DNA of 64,000 nt from positions 2,170,001 through 2,234,000 of the forward strand of contig OZ251446.1 of the NCBI GenBank assembly GCA_965242495.1, in the 5' to 3' direction. Position numbers and translations under genes: made by a program. Source of the DNA: CBDESN01 sp965242495. Lineage in GTDB: Bacteria; Pseudomonadota; Alphaproteobacteria; MPNO01. This document shows positions 16,010-25,239 of the stretch, one piece after another. The first letter of the stretch is position 1. Each line of letters begins with the position of its first letter. Below the pieces are notes generated by a model that ran no database searches, was not told where the DNA came from, and saw only the letters and a list, made by a program, of their open reading frames with translations.

Positions 16010-16785
16010 CTCCGGAGGCCAACAAGATCGAAGTCCGCCGGCTGCATCGGTCGTTCGACCGGAAGGTCGTGCTCGACGGTCTCGACCTCGACCTGCGCAA
16101 AGGCGAATCGCTGGTCGTGATCGGCGGCTCCGGAGCCGGCAAGTCGGTGCTGATCAAATGCATGATCGGCCTCGTGCGGCCGGACCGCGGCAGCATACGG
16201 ATCGACGGGCGGGAGCTCTCGGCCATGCGCGCCAGGGACCGTGCGGCGGTCATGGCCAAGTTCGGCATGCTGTTCCAGGGCGGGGCGCTGTTCGACAGCC
16301 TCCCCGTCTGGGAAAACGTGGCGTTCGGCCTGATCGCCGGGCAAAGCATGGCGCGGGCCGCGGCCAAGAAGGCGGCCCTCGACAAGCTGGCGCAGGTCGG
16401 CCTCGCCCCCGCGGTCGGCGAGTTGTGGCCGGCGGAGTTGTCGGGCGGCATGCAGAAGCGCGTCGGGCTCGCGCGCGCCATCGCGGCCGAGCCGGAGATA
16501 CTGTTTTTCGACGAGCCGACGACCGGTCTTGACCCGATCATGAGCGACGTAATCAACCGTCTGATCGTCGACTGCGTGCGCGAACTCGGGGCGACGGCGC
16601 TCTCGATCACGCACGACATGGCAAGCGCCCGCAAGATCGCCGACCGCGTCGCCATGCTGCATGACGGCAGGATCGTCTGGTCGGGCGCGGTCGACGAAAT
16701 CGACGACAGCGGCAACCCGTTCGTCGATCAATTCATCCATGGGAGAGCCGACGGCCCGATCGAAATGGAGATCCGGCGCGCGTGA
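16006..16785 (+). CDS. mlaF: MlaF-family ABC transporter ATP-binding protein
   Basis: The 259-residue ATPase partner of the preceding permease. Walker A is GGSGAGKSVL, the Q-loop region reads GMLFQGGALFDSL as in other MlaF proteins, the signature is LSGGMQKRVGLARAI, Walker B is EILFFDEPTTGLDP and the switch histidine is in SITHDM. The ATG is embedded in the mlaE stop (ATGA), implying coupled translation of the permease-ATPase pair. Confidence 0.93.
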   Translation: MTPEANKIEVRRLHRSFDRKVVLDGLDLDLRKGESLVVIGGSGAGKSVLIKCMIGLVRPDRGSIRIDGRELSAMRARDRAAVMAKFGMLFQGGALFDSLPVWENVAFGLIAGQSMARAAAKKAALDKLAQVGLAPAVGELWPAELSGGMQKRVGLARAIAAEPEILFFDEPTTGLDPIMSDVINRLIVDCVRELGATALSITHDMASARKIADRVAMLHDGRIVWSGAVDEIDDSGNPFVDQFIHGRADGPIEMEIRRA

Positions 16786-16825
16786 GCGAACTCCCCCGCA
16801 GCCGCGGCGAAGGAAGCGCCGTCTA

Positions 16826-18232
16826 GTGGCCCGCGCGCCCGCGCGCTACGCCTGCGCGGCCTGCGGCGCCGCGTACCCCAAGTGGAGCGGACGCTGCGAC
16901 GCCTGCGGCGGCTGGAACACGATCGCCGAAGACGAAGCTGCGACCGGCGCGGCGCCGGGCGGCTTGGGCGGGGGCAAAGGCAACCGCATCTCCTTCGCCG
17001 ACCTGTCCGGGGCGGGGCGGGCGCCGCCGCGCCGCCTGACGGGCATCGGCGAATTCGACCGCGCAGTGGGCGGCGGCCTGGTTCCGGGCTCCGCGGTCCT
17101 GATCGGCGGCGACCCCGGAATCGGCAAGTCCACCCTGCTGCTCCAGATCGTAGCGGCCATGGCCGCCGAGGTGTCCTGCGTGTATATTTCGGGTGAGGAG
17201 GCGGTCGACCAAGTGCGGCTCCGCGCAGCGCGGCTGGGCCTCGGCTCGGCTTCGGTCCGGCTTGCATCGGTCACCTCGGTCCGCGACATCGTGACCAGCC
17301 TGGACACGGGCGACGGCCCTGGAATCGTCGTCATCGATTCGATCCAGACGATGCACGTCGATTCGCTCGATTCGGCGCTGGGGACTGTGGCCCAGCTGCG
17401 CGCCAGCGCCTCCGAGCTGATCCGCCTCGCGAAGCGCCGGGGCTTTACGGTGGTGCTGGTCGGGCACGTCACCAAGGAAGGGACGATCGCGGGTCCGCGC
17501 GCGCTGGAGCACATGGTCGATACCGTCCTCTATTTCGAAGGCGACCGCGGGCATCAGTACCGCATGCTGCGGACGACCAAGAACCGGTTCGGCCCCAGCG
17601 AGGAGATCGGCGTGTTCGAGATGACCGACGGAGGCCTGCGGGAGGTCCACAACCCTTCGGCGCTGTTCCTGGCCGGGCGGCGCGAATGCGTCAGCGGGTC
17701 GGTCGTCTTCGCCGGTATCGAAGGCACCCGCCCGCTGCTGGTCGAGATACAGGCCCTGGTCGCCCCGTCGCCGCTGGCGACGCCGCGCCGGGCGGTGGTC
17801 GGATGGGATTCGGCGCGGCTGTCGATGATTCTGGCGATCCTGGATGCGCGCTGCGGCGTCGCACTGGCCGGACGCGACGTCTATCTCAACGTCGCCGGCG
17901 GTCTGCGGATCACCGAGCCGGCCGCAGATCTCGCCGTCGCCGGGGCGCTCGTATCGGCGGCCGCGAATCGCCCGGCGCCGGAGAACACGGTCGTGTTCGG
18001 CGAGATCGGATTGTCGGCCGAGGTGAGAGGCATCGGCCGGAGCGCGCTGCGCTTGAAGGAAGCCGCCAAGCTCGGGTTCAAGCGGGCGATCGCGCCGCGC
18101 CGTCCCGGCGACGGCCCGTCCGCCGCCGGGATCGAGCTGTGCGAGATCGAGCGGCTGAGCGACCTTCTCGCCCTGTTCGACTGGCGCGGCGATTCCGTCG
18201 ACGGCGATGCGCCGCCGGACGCGGAGTCCTGA
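16826..18232 (+). CDS. radA: DNA repair protein RadA
   Basis: RadA helps branch migration and processing of recombination intermediates. The 468-residue protein has an N-terminal zinc finger (CAACGAAYPKWSGRCDACGG, two CxxC pairs), a RecA-like ATPase with Walker A GGDPGIGKSTLL, the RadA-specific KNRFG motif (TTKNRFGPSEEIG), and a Lon-protease-like C-terminal domain (LNVAGGLRITEPAADLAVAGA). The GTG at 16826 starts 8 codons before the first zinc-finger cysteine. It follows mlaF by 40 bp and is 1 bp from cvpA. Confidence 0.95.
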   Translation: MARAPARYACAACGAAYPKWSGRCDACGGWNTIAEDEAATGAAPGGLGGGKGNRISFADLSGAGRAPPRRLTGIGEFDRAVGGGLVPGSAVLIGGDPGIGKSTLLLQIVAAMAAEVSCVYISGEEAVDQVRLRAARLGLGSASVRLASVTSVRDIVTSLDTGDGPGIVVIDSIQTMHVDSLDSALGTVAQLRASASELIRLAKRRGFTVVLVGHVTKEGTIAGPRALEHMVDTVLYFEGDRGHQYRMLRTTKNRFGPSEEIGVFEMTDGGLREVHNPSALFLAGRRECVSGSVVFAGIEGTRPLLVEIQALVAPSPLATPRRAVVGWDSARLSMILAILDARCGVALAGRDVYLNVAGGLRITEPAADLAVAGALVSAAANRPAPENTVVFGEIGLSAEVRGIGRSALRLKEAAKLGFKRAIAPRRPGDGPSAAGIELCEIERLSDLLALFDWRGDSVDGDAPPDAES

Positions 18233-18233
18233 C

Positions 18234-18884
18234 GTGGCCGTCGCCGACTTGGTCGTCATCGCCGCGGTGGTTCTCGCCGGGCTAATCTCGCTCTGGCTCG
18301 GAGTCCTCCGCGTCGTCCTCGGTCTGGGCGGATGGGCCGGGGCGATCCTCGCGACGCTGTACGGGTTCTCCCATGTCCGACCGATCGCGGCGCGGTGGAT
18401 CGAGACGCCTCTGTTCGCCGACCTCGCCGCCGCCGCCGCCCTGTTCGTGGTCAGCCTGATCCTGCTGACGCTGCTGGCGCATGCGATCGCGAGCCGGGTC
18501 CGGGGGGCCGGGCTGGGCACCCTCGACCGGACGCTCGGGTTGATCGCGGGGCTGAGTCTGGGCGTCGTCGCCGTATGCGCCGGTTTCGTCGTCCTCGAAC
18601 GGGTCATGCAATGGCCGCCCGGGCCGGAAGGGCGGCCGGCATGGGTGCGGGCGGCGAAATCGACCCCCCTGGTCGAGCTCGGCGCCAGACGCCTGCTGGC
18701 GCTGCTGCCGCCGGAATGGCGGGTAACGGACCGAATCGAACCCGCCGCCGCGGCGGAGAAGGCCGAAGACGCGGCGCGGAAGCTCATGGCCCCGGTGACC
18801 GAGTCGGCGGCGCCGCCGGAGAAATCGGGCTACAACCCGCGCCAGCGGCGCGAGATGAACCGCCTCATCGAGACTCGGCAATAG
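18234..18884 (+). CDS. cvpA: CvpA family membrane protein
   Basis: A 216-residue membrane protein with four hydrophobic helices in the first 125 residues (VADLVVIAAVVLAGLISLWL, VVLGLGGWAGAILATLYGF, LAAAAALFVVSLILLTLLAH, TLGLIAGLSLGVVAVCAGFV) and a charged cytoplasmic tail ending NPRQRREMNRLI, the common alphaproteobacterial ending. CvpA is linked to colicin V export and membrane stress in E. coli, but its molecular role is unclear. The GTG at 18234 nearly abuts radA, and purF follows at 9 bp, the classical cvpA-purF arrangement. Confidence 0.9.
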   Translation: MAVADLVVIAAVVLAGLISLWLGVLRVVLGLGGWAGAILATLYGFSHVRPIAARWIETPLFADLAAAAALFVVSLILLTLLAHAIASRVRGAGLGTLDRTLGLIAGLSLGVVAVCAGFVVLERVMQWPPGPEGRPAWVRAAKSTPLVELGARRLLALLPPEWRVTDRIEPAAAAEKAEDAARKLMAPVTESAAPPEKSGYNPRQRREMNRLIETRQ

Positions 18885-18893
18885 GGCGGCGAC

Positions 18894-20354
18894 GTGCCGA
18901 ACACCGGCCTTCGATACCCCGACTCCGACAAGCCGCGCGAGGAATGCGGCGTCTTCGGCCTGCGCGGCCATCCCGACGCCGCCGCGCTGACGGCCCTCGG
19001 GCTGCACGCGCTGCAGCATCGCGGCCAGGAGGCGGCGGGCATCGTCTCCTTCGACGGCCGCCAGTTCCACGGCCATCGGGCGATGGGGCAGGTCGGCGAC
19101 AATTTCGGCGACGAGGACGTGATCGCCCGCCTGCCCGGCGCCGCGGCGATCGGCCACAACCGCTACGCCACCGCGGGCGAGGCGGCGCTACGCAACGTCC
19201 AGCCCCTGTTCGCCGACTTCGAATCGGGCGGCTTCGCGATCGCGCATAACGGGAATCTGACCAACGCCAGGCGGATCCGGCGTGAGCTGGTGCAGCGCGG
19301 CTGTCTGTTCCAGTCGACGACGGATACCGAGGTGATTGTGCATTTGATCGCGACCAGCCGGCGGCGCGGCGTGGTCGATCGGATGATCGACGCGCTGGAA
19401 CGGATCGAAGGCGCCTATTCGCTGGTCGCCATGACCGACAGCGCGCTCATCGGGGTGCGCGATCCCTATGGCGTCCGCCCGCTGGTGCTGGGCCGGCTCG
19501 ACCGGTCGTTCATCGTCGCGTCCGAGACCTGCGCCCTCGACATCATCGGCGCCGAGTTCGTGCGCGACGTGGCCCCCGGCGAGATGGTCGTCATCGACGG
19601 GTCCGGTCTCCGCTGCGAGACGCCGTTCGCGCCCCGCCCGCCGCGGTTCTGCGTTTTCGAGTACATCTACTTCGCCCGGCCGGATAGCATCGTCGAAGGC
19701 GCGAACGTCTACGAGGCGCGCCGGCGCATCGGCGCGGAGCTGGCGCGCGAGGCGCCGGTCGAGGCGGATCTGGTCATCCCGGTGCCCGACTCCGGCGTGC
19801 CGGCGGCGCTCGGCTACGCACGGGCCGCCGGCCTGCCCTACGAGCTCGGCATCATCCGCAACCACTATGTCGGGCGGACGTTCATCGAACCGAGCGACCG
19901 CATCCGTCACCTGGGCGTCAAGCTCAAGCACAACGCCAACCGGGACGTGATCAAAGACAAGCGGGTCGTCCTGGTCGACGACAGCATCGTGCGCGGCACG
20001 ACGTCGACCAAGATCGTCGAGATGGTGCGCAACGCCGGCGCGCGGCAGGTGCATATGCGGATCGCGAGTCCGCCGATCACGCATTCCTGCTTCTACGGCG
20101 TGGACACGCCCCGGCGCAGCGAGCTACTCGCCGCCCGCCACGACGCCGACGCCATGGCGCCGCTGCTGGGGGTCGACTCCCTGGTCTATCTGTCGCGCGC
20201 CGGCCTCTACCGCGCCATGGTCGGGGACGGACCCGACGAGCCCGGGCGGCGGTTCTGCGACGCCTGCTTCTCGGGCGACTATCCGATCCCGATCGCCGAT
20301 CGCGAGGCGTGCGGCTCCGGAGCCGGATTGCCGGCCTTGACCCAACTGGCCTGA
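18894..20354 (+). CDS. purF: Amidophosphoribosyltransferase PurF
   Basis: The enzyme makes phosphoribosylamine from PRPP and glutamine, the first step of purine synthesis. The 486-residue protein has a 17-residue propeptide before Cys18 (REECGVFGL), which becomes the N-terminal nucleophile, then the glutaminase blocks LQHRGQEAAGI and IAHNGNLTN. The phosphoribosyltransferase domain carries the PRPP loop VVLVDDSIVRGTT (residues about 358-370). A GTG start is used. Cysteines CDACF near the C-terminus are typical of the family. Confidence 0.96.
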   Translation: MPNTGLRYPDSDKPREECGVFGLRGHPDAAALTALGLHALQHRGQEAAGIVSFDGRQFHGHRAMGQVGDNFGDEDVIARLPGAAAIGHNRYATAGEAALRNVQPLFADFESGGFAIAHNGNLTNARRIRRELVQRGCLFQSTTDTEVIVHLIATSRRRGVVDRMIDALERIEGAYSLVAMTDSALIGVRDPYGVRPLVLGRLDRSFIVASETCALDIIGAEFVRDVAPGEMVVIDGSGLRCETPFAPRPPRFCVFEYIYFARPDSIVEGANVYEARRRIGAELAREAPVEADLVIPVPDSGVPAALGYARAAGLPYELGIIRNHYVGRTFIEPSDRIRHLGVKLKHNANRDVIKDKRVVLVDDSIVRGTTSTKIVEMVRNAGARQVHMRIASPPITHSCFYGVDTPRRSELLAARHDADAMAPLLGVDSLVYLSRAGLYRAMVGDGPDEPGRRFCDACFSGDYPIPIADREACGSGAGLPALTQLA

Positions 20355-21083
20355 ATGTCGCGCACACCCCGGCTCGCGGGCCGTGTCGCCCTGATTACCG
20401 GCGCCTCGCGGGGCATCGGCGCGGCGGTGGCCCGGCGCTTCGCCGGCGAGGGCGCGCGACTGATCCTGGTCGCCCGCACGCAAGGCGGTCTGGAGGAGGT
20501 CGACGACGAAATCCGGGCGGCTTACGGCGAAGACGCGGCGGCGACGCTGGTGACGCTCGACCTCTCGCGGCCCGAGGACATCGACCGGTTGGGCGCGGCG
20601 GTGGCCGAGCGGTTCGGCCGGCTCGACATCCTCGTCGGCAACGCCGCGCTATTGGGCGCCCTCGCGCCGATGCACCAGATCGCACCGGACGAATGGGACC
20701 GCGCGATCGCGACCAATCTCACCGCCAACTGGCGCCTGATCCGTGTGTTCGACCAGCCGCTCCGGTCGTCGGACGCGGGACGGGCGATCTTCGTCACTTC
20801 CGGCGCAGCGCGCGCGGCGCGGCCTTACTGGGGCGCTTACGCCGCGAGCAAGGCGGCCCTGGAGACGATGGTCCTGAGCTGGGCCGGCGAGACCGCCAGG
20901 ACGCGCATGCGGATCAACCTGATCAATCCCGGCCCGACTTGGACGCGGATGCGCGCCGGGGCCTATCCGGGCGAAGACCCCGTCGGCGTGAAGCCGCCCG
21001 ACGCCGCGGCCGCCGCCTTCCTGGCCCTCGCCGAGCCGGCCTGCGTCCGCCATGGGGAGGTGGTCGGCATCGAGCCGGCGTGA
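20355..21083 (+). CDS. Short-chain dehydrogenase/reductase (SDR)
   Basis: A 242-residue classical SDR with the NAD(P)-binding motif TGASRGIGAAVARRF, the NAA motif (LVGNAALLG), catalytic serine region FVTSGAARAA and the active-site AYAASKAAL (Tyr-x3-Lys). The substrate is unknown. It starts immediately at the purF stop codon, and this purF-SDR pair is common in alphaproteobacteria, suggesting cotranscription rather than shared biochemistry. It converges with der, leaving 12 bp between stops. Confidence 0.9.
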   Translation: MSRTPRLAGRVALITGASRGIGAAVARRFAGEGARLILVARTQGGLEEVDDEIRAAYGEDAAATLVTLDLSRPEDIDRLGAAVAERFGRLDILVGNAALLGALAPMHQIAPDEWDRAIATNLTANWRLIRVFDQPLRSSDAGRAIFVTSGAARAARPYWGAYAASKAALETMVLSWAGETARTRMRINLINPGPTWTRMRAGAYPGEDPVGVKPPDAAAAAFLALAEPACVRHGEVVGIEPA

Positions 21084-21095
21084 CGCGGCCCTTGG

Positions 21096-22439
21096 CTACG
21101 CCGAATCGGCGATATAGGGGTTGCGTCCCTTGCGCGGAACCAGGCGGATCGGCACCCCGTCGAGGTCGAACCCGTCGCGGATACCGTTGACCAGATATCT
21201 CGAGTAGGAGGCGGAGAGGGCCGAGGGGCGCGTCGTGAACAGCGCGAAGGTCGGCGGTCTGGCCTTGGTCTGGGTAATGTAGCGCAGCTTGAGACGGCGG
21301 CCCCGGACCACCGGCGGCGGATGCCGCCCGACCGCCTCCGCGAGCCATCGGTTGAGAGGACCGGTCGCGATTCGGCGAGTCCAGACCTCGTGGATGCGGA
21401 GCGCCTCGCCGAGCAGGCGATCCGTCCCCGCCCCGGTCAACGCGGAAAGGGCGACGACGGGGATACCGCGCGCCTGGGGAAGGGATCGCGCGAGCCGGTC
21501 GCGCAATTCGCGGAGCGTCCGGCGACGATCCCCGACGAGGTCCCACTTGTTCACGCCGATCACCAGCGCCCGCCCTTCGTCCACGACGTCGCGACCGATG
21601 CTCAAATCCTGCCGCTCGGCGCTCTGCTCGCCGTCGAGCAGCAGAACGACGACGTGGGCGAAGCGGATGGATCGCCGCGCATCGGCGACCGACATCTTCT
21701 CGAGCGCCTCGACTACCCGCGCGCGGCGGCGGAGGCCGGCCGTATCCACGAGTCGGATCCGGCGGTCGCGCCAGCTCCAGTCGATCGCGATCGAATCGCG
21801 GGTGACGCCGGGTTCGGGCCCGGTGAGCACGCGTTCGTCGCCGAGCAAACGGTTGACCAGCGTCGACTTGCCGACATTGGGCCGCCCGACGACGGCCAGC
21901 TGCAGGGAAGACCGATCGTCTTCCGCCTCGACGTCCCGCGCTTCTCCGGTCTCGAACGCCGCCAGGATCCCGGTCAGGTCGGCAATACCGTCGCCATGCT
22001 CGGCGGAGGTCGCCACCGGGTCCCCCAGCCCGAGCGCGTAGGCTTCGAGAACGCCCGCCCGGGCGGCCCGGCCGTCGCATTTGTTCGCGACCAGGACGAT
22101 CGGCGTGGGCGAGGTTCGCAGCCAGTCGGCGAAATGCCGGTCCATCGGGGTGATGCCGGCGCGCGCATCGACCAGCAGCAGGGCCACGTCCGCGCCCCGC
22201 AGCGCGCGCTCGGTCTGGGCGCGCATGCGCGCCTCGAGCGCGTCGGCGCCGACGACGTCCAGCCCCGCCGTGTCGACGAGCCGCAGCGTCATGCCGCCGA
22301 GCCGCGCCTGGCCTTCCCGGCGATCGCGGGTGACGCCGGGGGCGGGATCCACGAGCGCCGTCCGGCGGCCGGTCAGGCGGTTGAACATCGTCGACTTGCC
22401 GACATTCGGACGACCCAGGATCGCGACGGTCAGCGTCAT
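21096..22439 (-). CDS. der: Ribosome biogenesis GTPase Der (EngA)
   Basis: A 447-residue protein with two tandem G domains, each with GRPNVGKST (residues 7-15 and about 180-188), a DTAGLD/DTAGLR switch, and NKCD / NKWD specificity motifs, followed by the KH-like C-terminal domain ending RKGRNPYI. Der acts in 50S subunit assembly. The ATG at 22439 is taken as start because the first beta strand (MTLTVAILG) begins there. It lies downstream of bamB on the same strand. Confidence 0.96.
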   Translation of the reverse strand: MTLTVAILGRPNVGKSTMFNRLTGRRTALVDPAPGVTRDRREGQARLGGMTLRLVDTAGLDVVGADALEARMRAQTERALRGADVALLLVDARAGITPMDRHFADWLRTSPTPIVLVANKCDGRAARAGVLEAYALGLGDPVATSAEHGDGIADLTGILAAFETGEARDVEAEDDRSSLQLAVVGRPNVGKSTLVNRLLGDERVLTGPEPGVTRDSIAIDWSWRDRRIRLVDTAGLRRRARVVEALEKMSVADARRSIRFAHVVVLLLDGEQSAERQDLSIGRDVVDEGRALVIGVNKWDLVGDRRRTLRELRDRLARSLPQARGIPVVALSALTGAGTDRLLGEALRIHEVWTRRIATGPLNRWLAEAVGRHPPPVVRGRRLKLRYITQTKARPPTFALFTTRPSALSASYSRYLVNGIRDGFDLDGVPIRLVPRKGRNPYIADSA

Positions 22440-22503
22440 CGCATACGAGCCCACGGGCGCGACGGGCCGGGTTCGCCCCGGCCTCGTCCGGCGTCTCGCG
22501 CCC

Positions 22504-23817
22504 TCAACGGAACGCGATCAGCTCCGCGTCTTCGGTCAGCAGATAGACGGTCCGGTCGGCGACGGCGGGCGAGATGGTGATCGGGGACGCGATGTCCATC
22601 CGCCCGAGAATCTCCCCCGAATGGGGCGATACCGCCAGCAGCTCGCCCTGCGTGCCGGCCACCAGCAGCCGGCCCCCGGCAAGCACCGGACCCGCCCAGC
22701 GGATGGCGTCCTCCCGGTCCTCGGGGTCTTCGTAACGCGGCAGCTCGCGGACCCAGCGCACGCCGCCGTCACGGCTCGACACGCAAATCAGCTCGGCGCT
22801 GGTCGAGACGACGTAGACGAAGCGCCCGGCGACCCAGGGAGCCTGCGTGCCGCCGATCGGCTGCTCCCAGACGCGCGCGCCGGTGCGCAGGTCGATCGCG
22901 GTCATGCGCCCGCCATGGCCGACGACGAAGACGCGCCCGTCGTCGATCACCGGCCGGCCGCGGATATGCGCGAGCGAGGAGACCGGATCGGTCCGTTCGA
23001 GCGCAGTCAGCGATTCCGACCACAGGACGCGGCCGTTCTGGGTGCGGAGCGCGACGAGCTCGCCCGACGAGAACGGCACCACCACGACGTCGCCGTCGAC
23101 CGCGGGCTCGGCCCCGCCGATCAGCCCGGCGACCTCGGCGATGCCGGCATGAGTCCAGACCGTATCGCCGTCGCTCGTCCGCAGAGCGTGAAGCTCGTTG
23201 GCGATGGTCACGACGAAAACGCGGTCGTCCCGGACCGTCGGACCGGCGCGCACCGGCCCGGGCACGGCCCGTTCCCAGATCGCCTCGCCGGTCGCGGCGT
23301 CGAGGGCGAACACGCGGGCGAATCCGGTCGTCACATAGAGACGCCCGCCGTCGAGGGCGAGCCCGCCGCCGAGCGTGCCGCCGTCTTCGTTCCCGGGCTT
23401 CAGTTCGGCTCTCCACAGGAGCGCGCCGTCCTGCGCATCGAACGCGCGCGCCTCGGCGTCGACGTCGAGGGTGTAGACGCGCCCGCCGGCGATCACGGGT
23501 TGGGCGAGGAGCTGGGCCTGGTCGCTGGACCCCGCACCGATATCGGTCCGCCAGAACGGCTCCAGCGCGTCGTCCGCGGCCAGATGGTGCCTGGCGTTGC
23601 CGGCCGTCCCGCCCGCCTGCGGCCAGTCCGGGTTGCGGATCGGATCCGGCAAGCGGACGTCGAGGCCGGCGATGCGCGGGTCCGGTTGCACCCGCTGCTC
23701 CAGGTTCAGGATGGCGACGCGCTCCCCCGGCAAGGGCGGTTCCTCGGGGGCTCCCAGCCAGTCGCCGCACCCCGCGAGCAGCGGGACGGCGAACACGAAG
23801 CGCCACGCTCTCGACAT
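22504..23817 (-). CDS. bamB: Outer membrane assembly lipoprotein BamB
   Basis: BamB is the beta-propeller lipoprotein of the BAM complex that inserts outer-membrane beta-barrels. The 437-residue precursor has a lipobox (LLAGC, Cys17) and repeated PQQ-like blades (VYTLDVDAEARAFDAQDGALLW, VFALDAATGEAIW, LVALRTQNGRVLW, MTAIDLRTGARVW). The ATG at 23817 has GGGAG 6 nt upstream, better than the GTG three bases earlier. Position between the TPR gene and der repeats the yfgM-bamB-der order of gammaproteobacteria. Confidence 0.92.
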   Translation of the reverse strand: MSRAWRFVFAVPLLAGCGDWLGAPEEPPLPGERVAILNLEQRVQPDPRIAGLDVRLPDPIRNPDWPQAGGTAGNARHHLAADDALEPFWRTDIGAGSSDQAQLLAQPVIAGGRVYTLDVDAEARAFDAQDGALLWRAELKPGNEDGGTLGGGLALDGGRLYVTTGFARVFALDAATGEAIWERAVPGPVRAGPTVRDDRVFVVTIANELHALRTSDGDTVWTHAGIAEVAGLIGGAEPAVDGDVVVVPFSSGELVALRTQNGRVLWSESLTALERTDPVSSLAHIRGRPVIDDGRVFVVGHGGRMTAIDLRTGARVWEQPIGGTQAPWVAGRFVYVVSTSAELICVSSRDGGVRWVRELPRYEDPEDREDAIRWAGPVLAGGRLLVAGTQGELLAVSPHSGEILGRMDIASPITISPAVADRTVYLLTEDAELIAFR

Positions 23818-23834
23818 CACGAGCTCCCTATCCG

Positions 23835-24482
23835 TCAGCCACCGAGTATCGCCAATATCCGGGTCGCCCGCGTCCGGACGCCCGGCGGCGCGTCAACGTC
23901 GTCGACGATACGACGATAATAGTCGCGGGCCTTGGCCAGATCGCCGGACCGTTCGGCGAGCAGCCCCAACAGTTCGCGCGCGGTATGACGCCAGGAATGG
24001 CCGTCCGCCGCCAGCGGCAGGAGTCGCGCGGCCAGGGCGGCCCCGTCCACGCCGGCGTCGATGCCGTGCAGGGCGGACAAGACGGTCGCAAGGTCGCGCA
24101 GTGACCGATCCACGCCGCTGGCGGCGGCGATGGCCTCATAGGCGCGGGCTGCATCCGCGGCGCGGCCCTGCTCGGCTTCCAGCGCCGCGGCGTGGAATCG
24201 GGCGAGCGCGCCGTAGCCGGCGCCGGACTCCCGTCCCAGCGCGGCGAACAGCGCCGCCGCATCGGCGGTCTTGCCGTCGGCGAGCAGCGCCTTGGCGGCG
24301 GCGAAACGCGCCCCGTCGGCGTGGCGCTGACTCGACCGGTACTGATCCCAGCCGGTGACGCCGGCGACGGCGAGCACGACCGCGACCCCGGCGGCGATAA
24401 CGTGCTTGCCATGGCGCCGCCAGAGTTTCTCCAGCCGTTCCTGGCGGAGCTCCTCGTCGATCTCGCGGAAAATGTCGCCCAC
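23835..24482 (-). CDS. YfgM-like membrane-anchored tetratricopeptide protein
   Basis: A roughly 215-residue protein with a conserved acidic N-terminus (GDIFREIDEELRQERLEKLWRR), one transmembrane helix (HVIAAGVAVVLAVAGVTGW) and a periplasmic TPR-like alanine-rich domain (SGDLAKARDYYRRIVDD). In E. coli, YfgM (ancillary SecYEG translocon subunit) has this layout, and a periplasmic chaperone role is inferred here. The GTG at 24482 is chosen because the family's conserved start DIFxEIDEE follows it; an ATG at 24518 or 24593 would add 12 or 37 poorly conserved residues. It leads the run into bamB and der. Confidence 0.82.
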   Translation of the reverse strand: MGDIFREIDEELRQERLEKLWRRHGKHVIAAGVAVVLAVAGVTGWDQYRSSQRHADGARFAAAKALLADGKTADAAALFAALGRESGAGYGALARFHAAALEAEQGRAADAARAYEAIAAASGVDRSLRDLATVLSALHGIDAGVDGAALAARLLPLAADGHSWRHTARELLGLLAERSGDLAKARDYYRRIVDDVDAPPGVRTRATRILAILGG

Positions 24483-24733
24483 GACCGCACTCGCTGCAGG
24501 ATACACGCCGGCCAACATATCGTTCCGCCGCGGCCGGCGCAATTTGAGCGCGGCGTCACTGGCAATACTCCCTATGCGTATGAGCGACGGCATATGGCTC
24601 TCCGGGTTGGCTTCCGGGAGGTCGGGGGGCAGGGGTAATGGAGAGCGGCTGTCATCGCTGCGGCGCCGCTGGACGCGGGCGGCGAAAACGGGCAGTATCG
24701 CGGCGGATGCAGGGAGGCGGCGTCGGCCGGTCG

Positions 24734-25072
24734 ATGTCGGAGGTTATCGAGCTCATTCGAGGGCGGAGCGAGGGGGAGGAGGTCTGCTTCGACCGCCGCG
24801 AGCTCGACGAGCTGTTGTCCCTGTATACGCGCCGGGTCATCGGCGGCGAATGGAAGGACTATGCGATCGACCACGGAAACGGTCGGGCGGCGTTCTCCAT
24901 CTTCCGCAACGCGATCGACCGGCCTTTGTTCACCGTGGTCAAATACGCGCCGGGGACGCACCGGAACGGCGACTATGCGGTCTATCGGGGACGGTTCCGG
25001 CTGAAGCGGGGCAAGAGCCTCGCCGCCGCCCTCGACATACTGGAGCGTCAGCCGCGGCTGGTGTCGTCCTGA
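24734..25072 (+). CDS. DUF2794 family protein
   Basis: A 112-residue protein of a family almost confined to alphaproteobacteria. Recognisable blocks are FDRRELDELLSLYTRRVIGGEWKDYAIDHG, FSIFRNAIDRPLFTVVK and LKRGKSLAAALDILER. No biochemical role is established. An in-frame ATG at 24707 would add nine residues. It is divergent from the TPR gene and is followed by a palindromic repeat. Confidence 0.85.
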   Translation: MSEVIELIRGRSEGEEVCFDRRELDELLSLYTRRVIGGEWKDYAIDHGNGRAAFSIFRNAIDRPLFTVVKYAPGTHRNGDYAVYRGRFRLKRGKSLAAALDILERQPRLVSS

Positions 25073-25152
25073 GCCGACCTGCATTTCTCATCCCGGTGGG
25101 GAAGTGAGGATTGCGCGGCGTTGCGGGACCGCGATCCACCCCCTTCCCGGCT

Positions 25153-25173
25153 CCCCTTGCAGGGGACAAGGGG
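25153..25173. repeat. Short palindromic repeat after DUF2794
   Basis: CCCCTTG (25153-25159) and CAAGGGG (25167-25173) form a 7-bp stem in a segment rich in CCCC and GGGG runs (25130-25180). Such sequences are usually dispersed REP-like elements in GC-rich proteobacteria. It could also terminate the DUF2794 transcript, although no T tract is present. Confidence 0.4.
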
Positions 25174-25239
25174 TGTGAATCGACCCTGCGGCGCCCCGTC
25201 ACCGGATGAGGCTTGCGAACAAGCAGGATAAGAAGCGGG

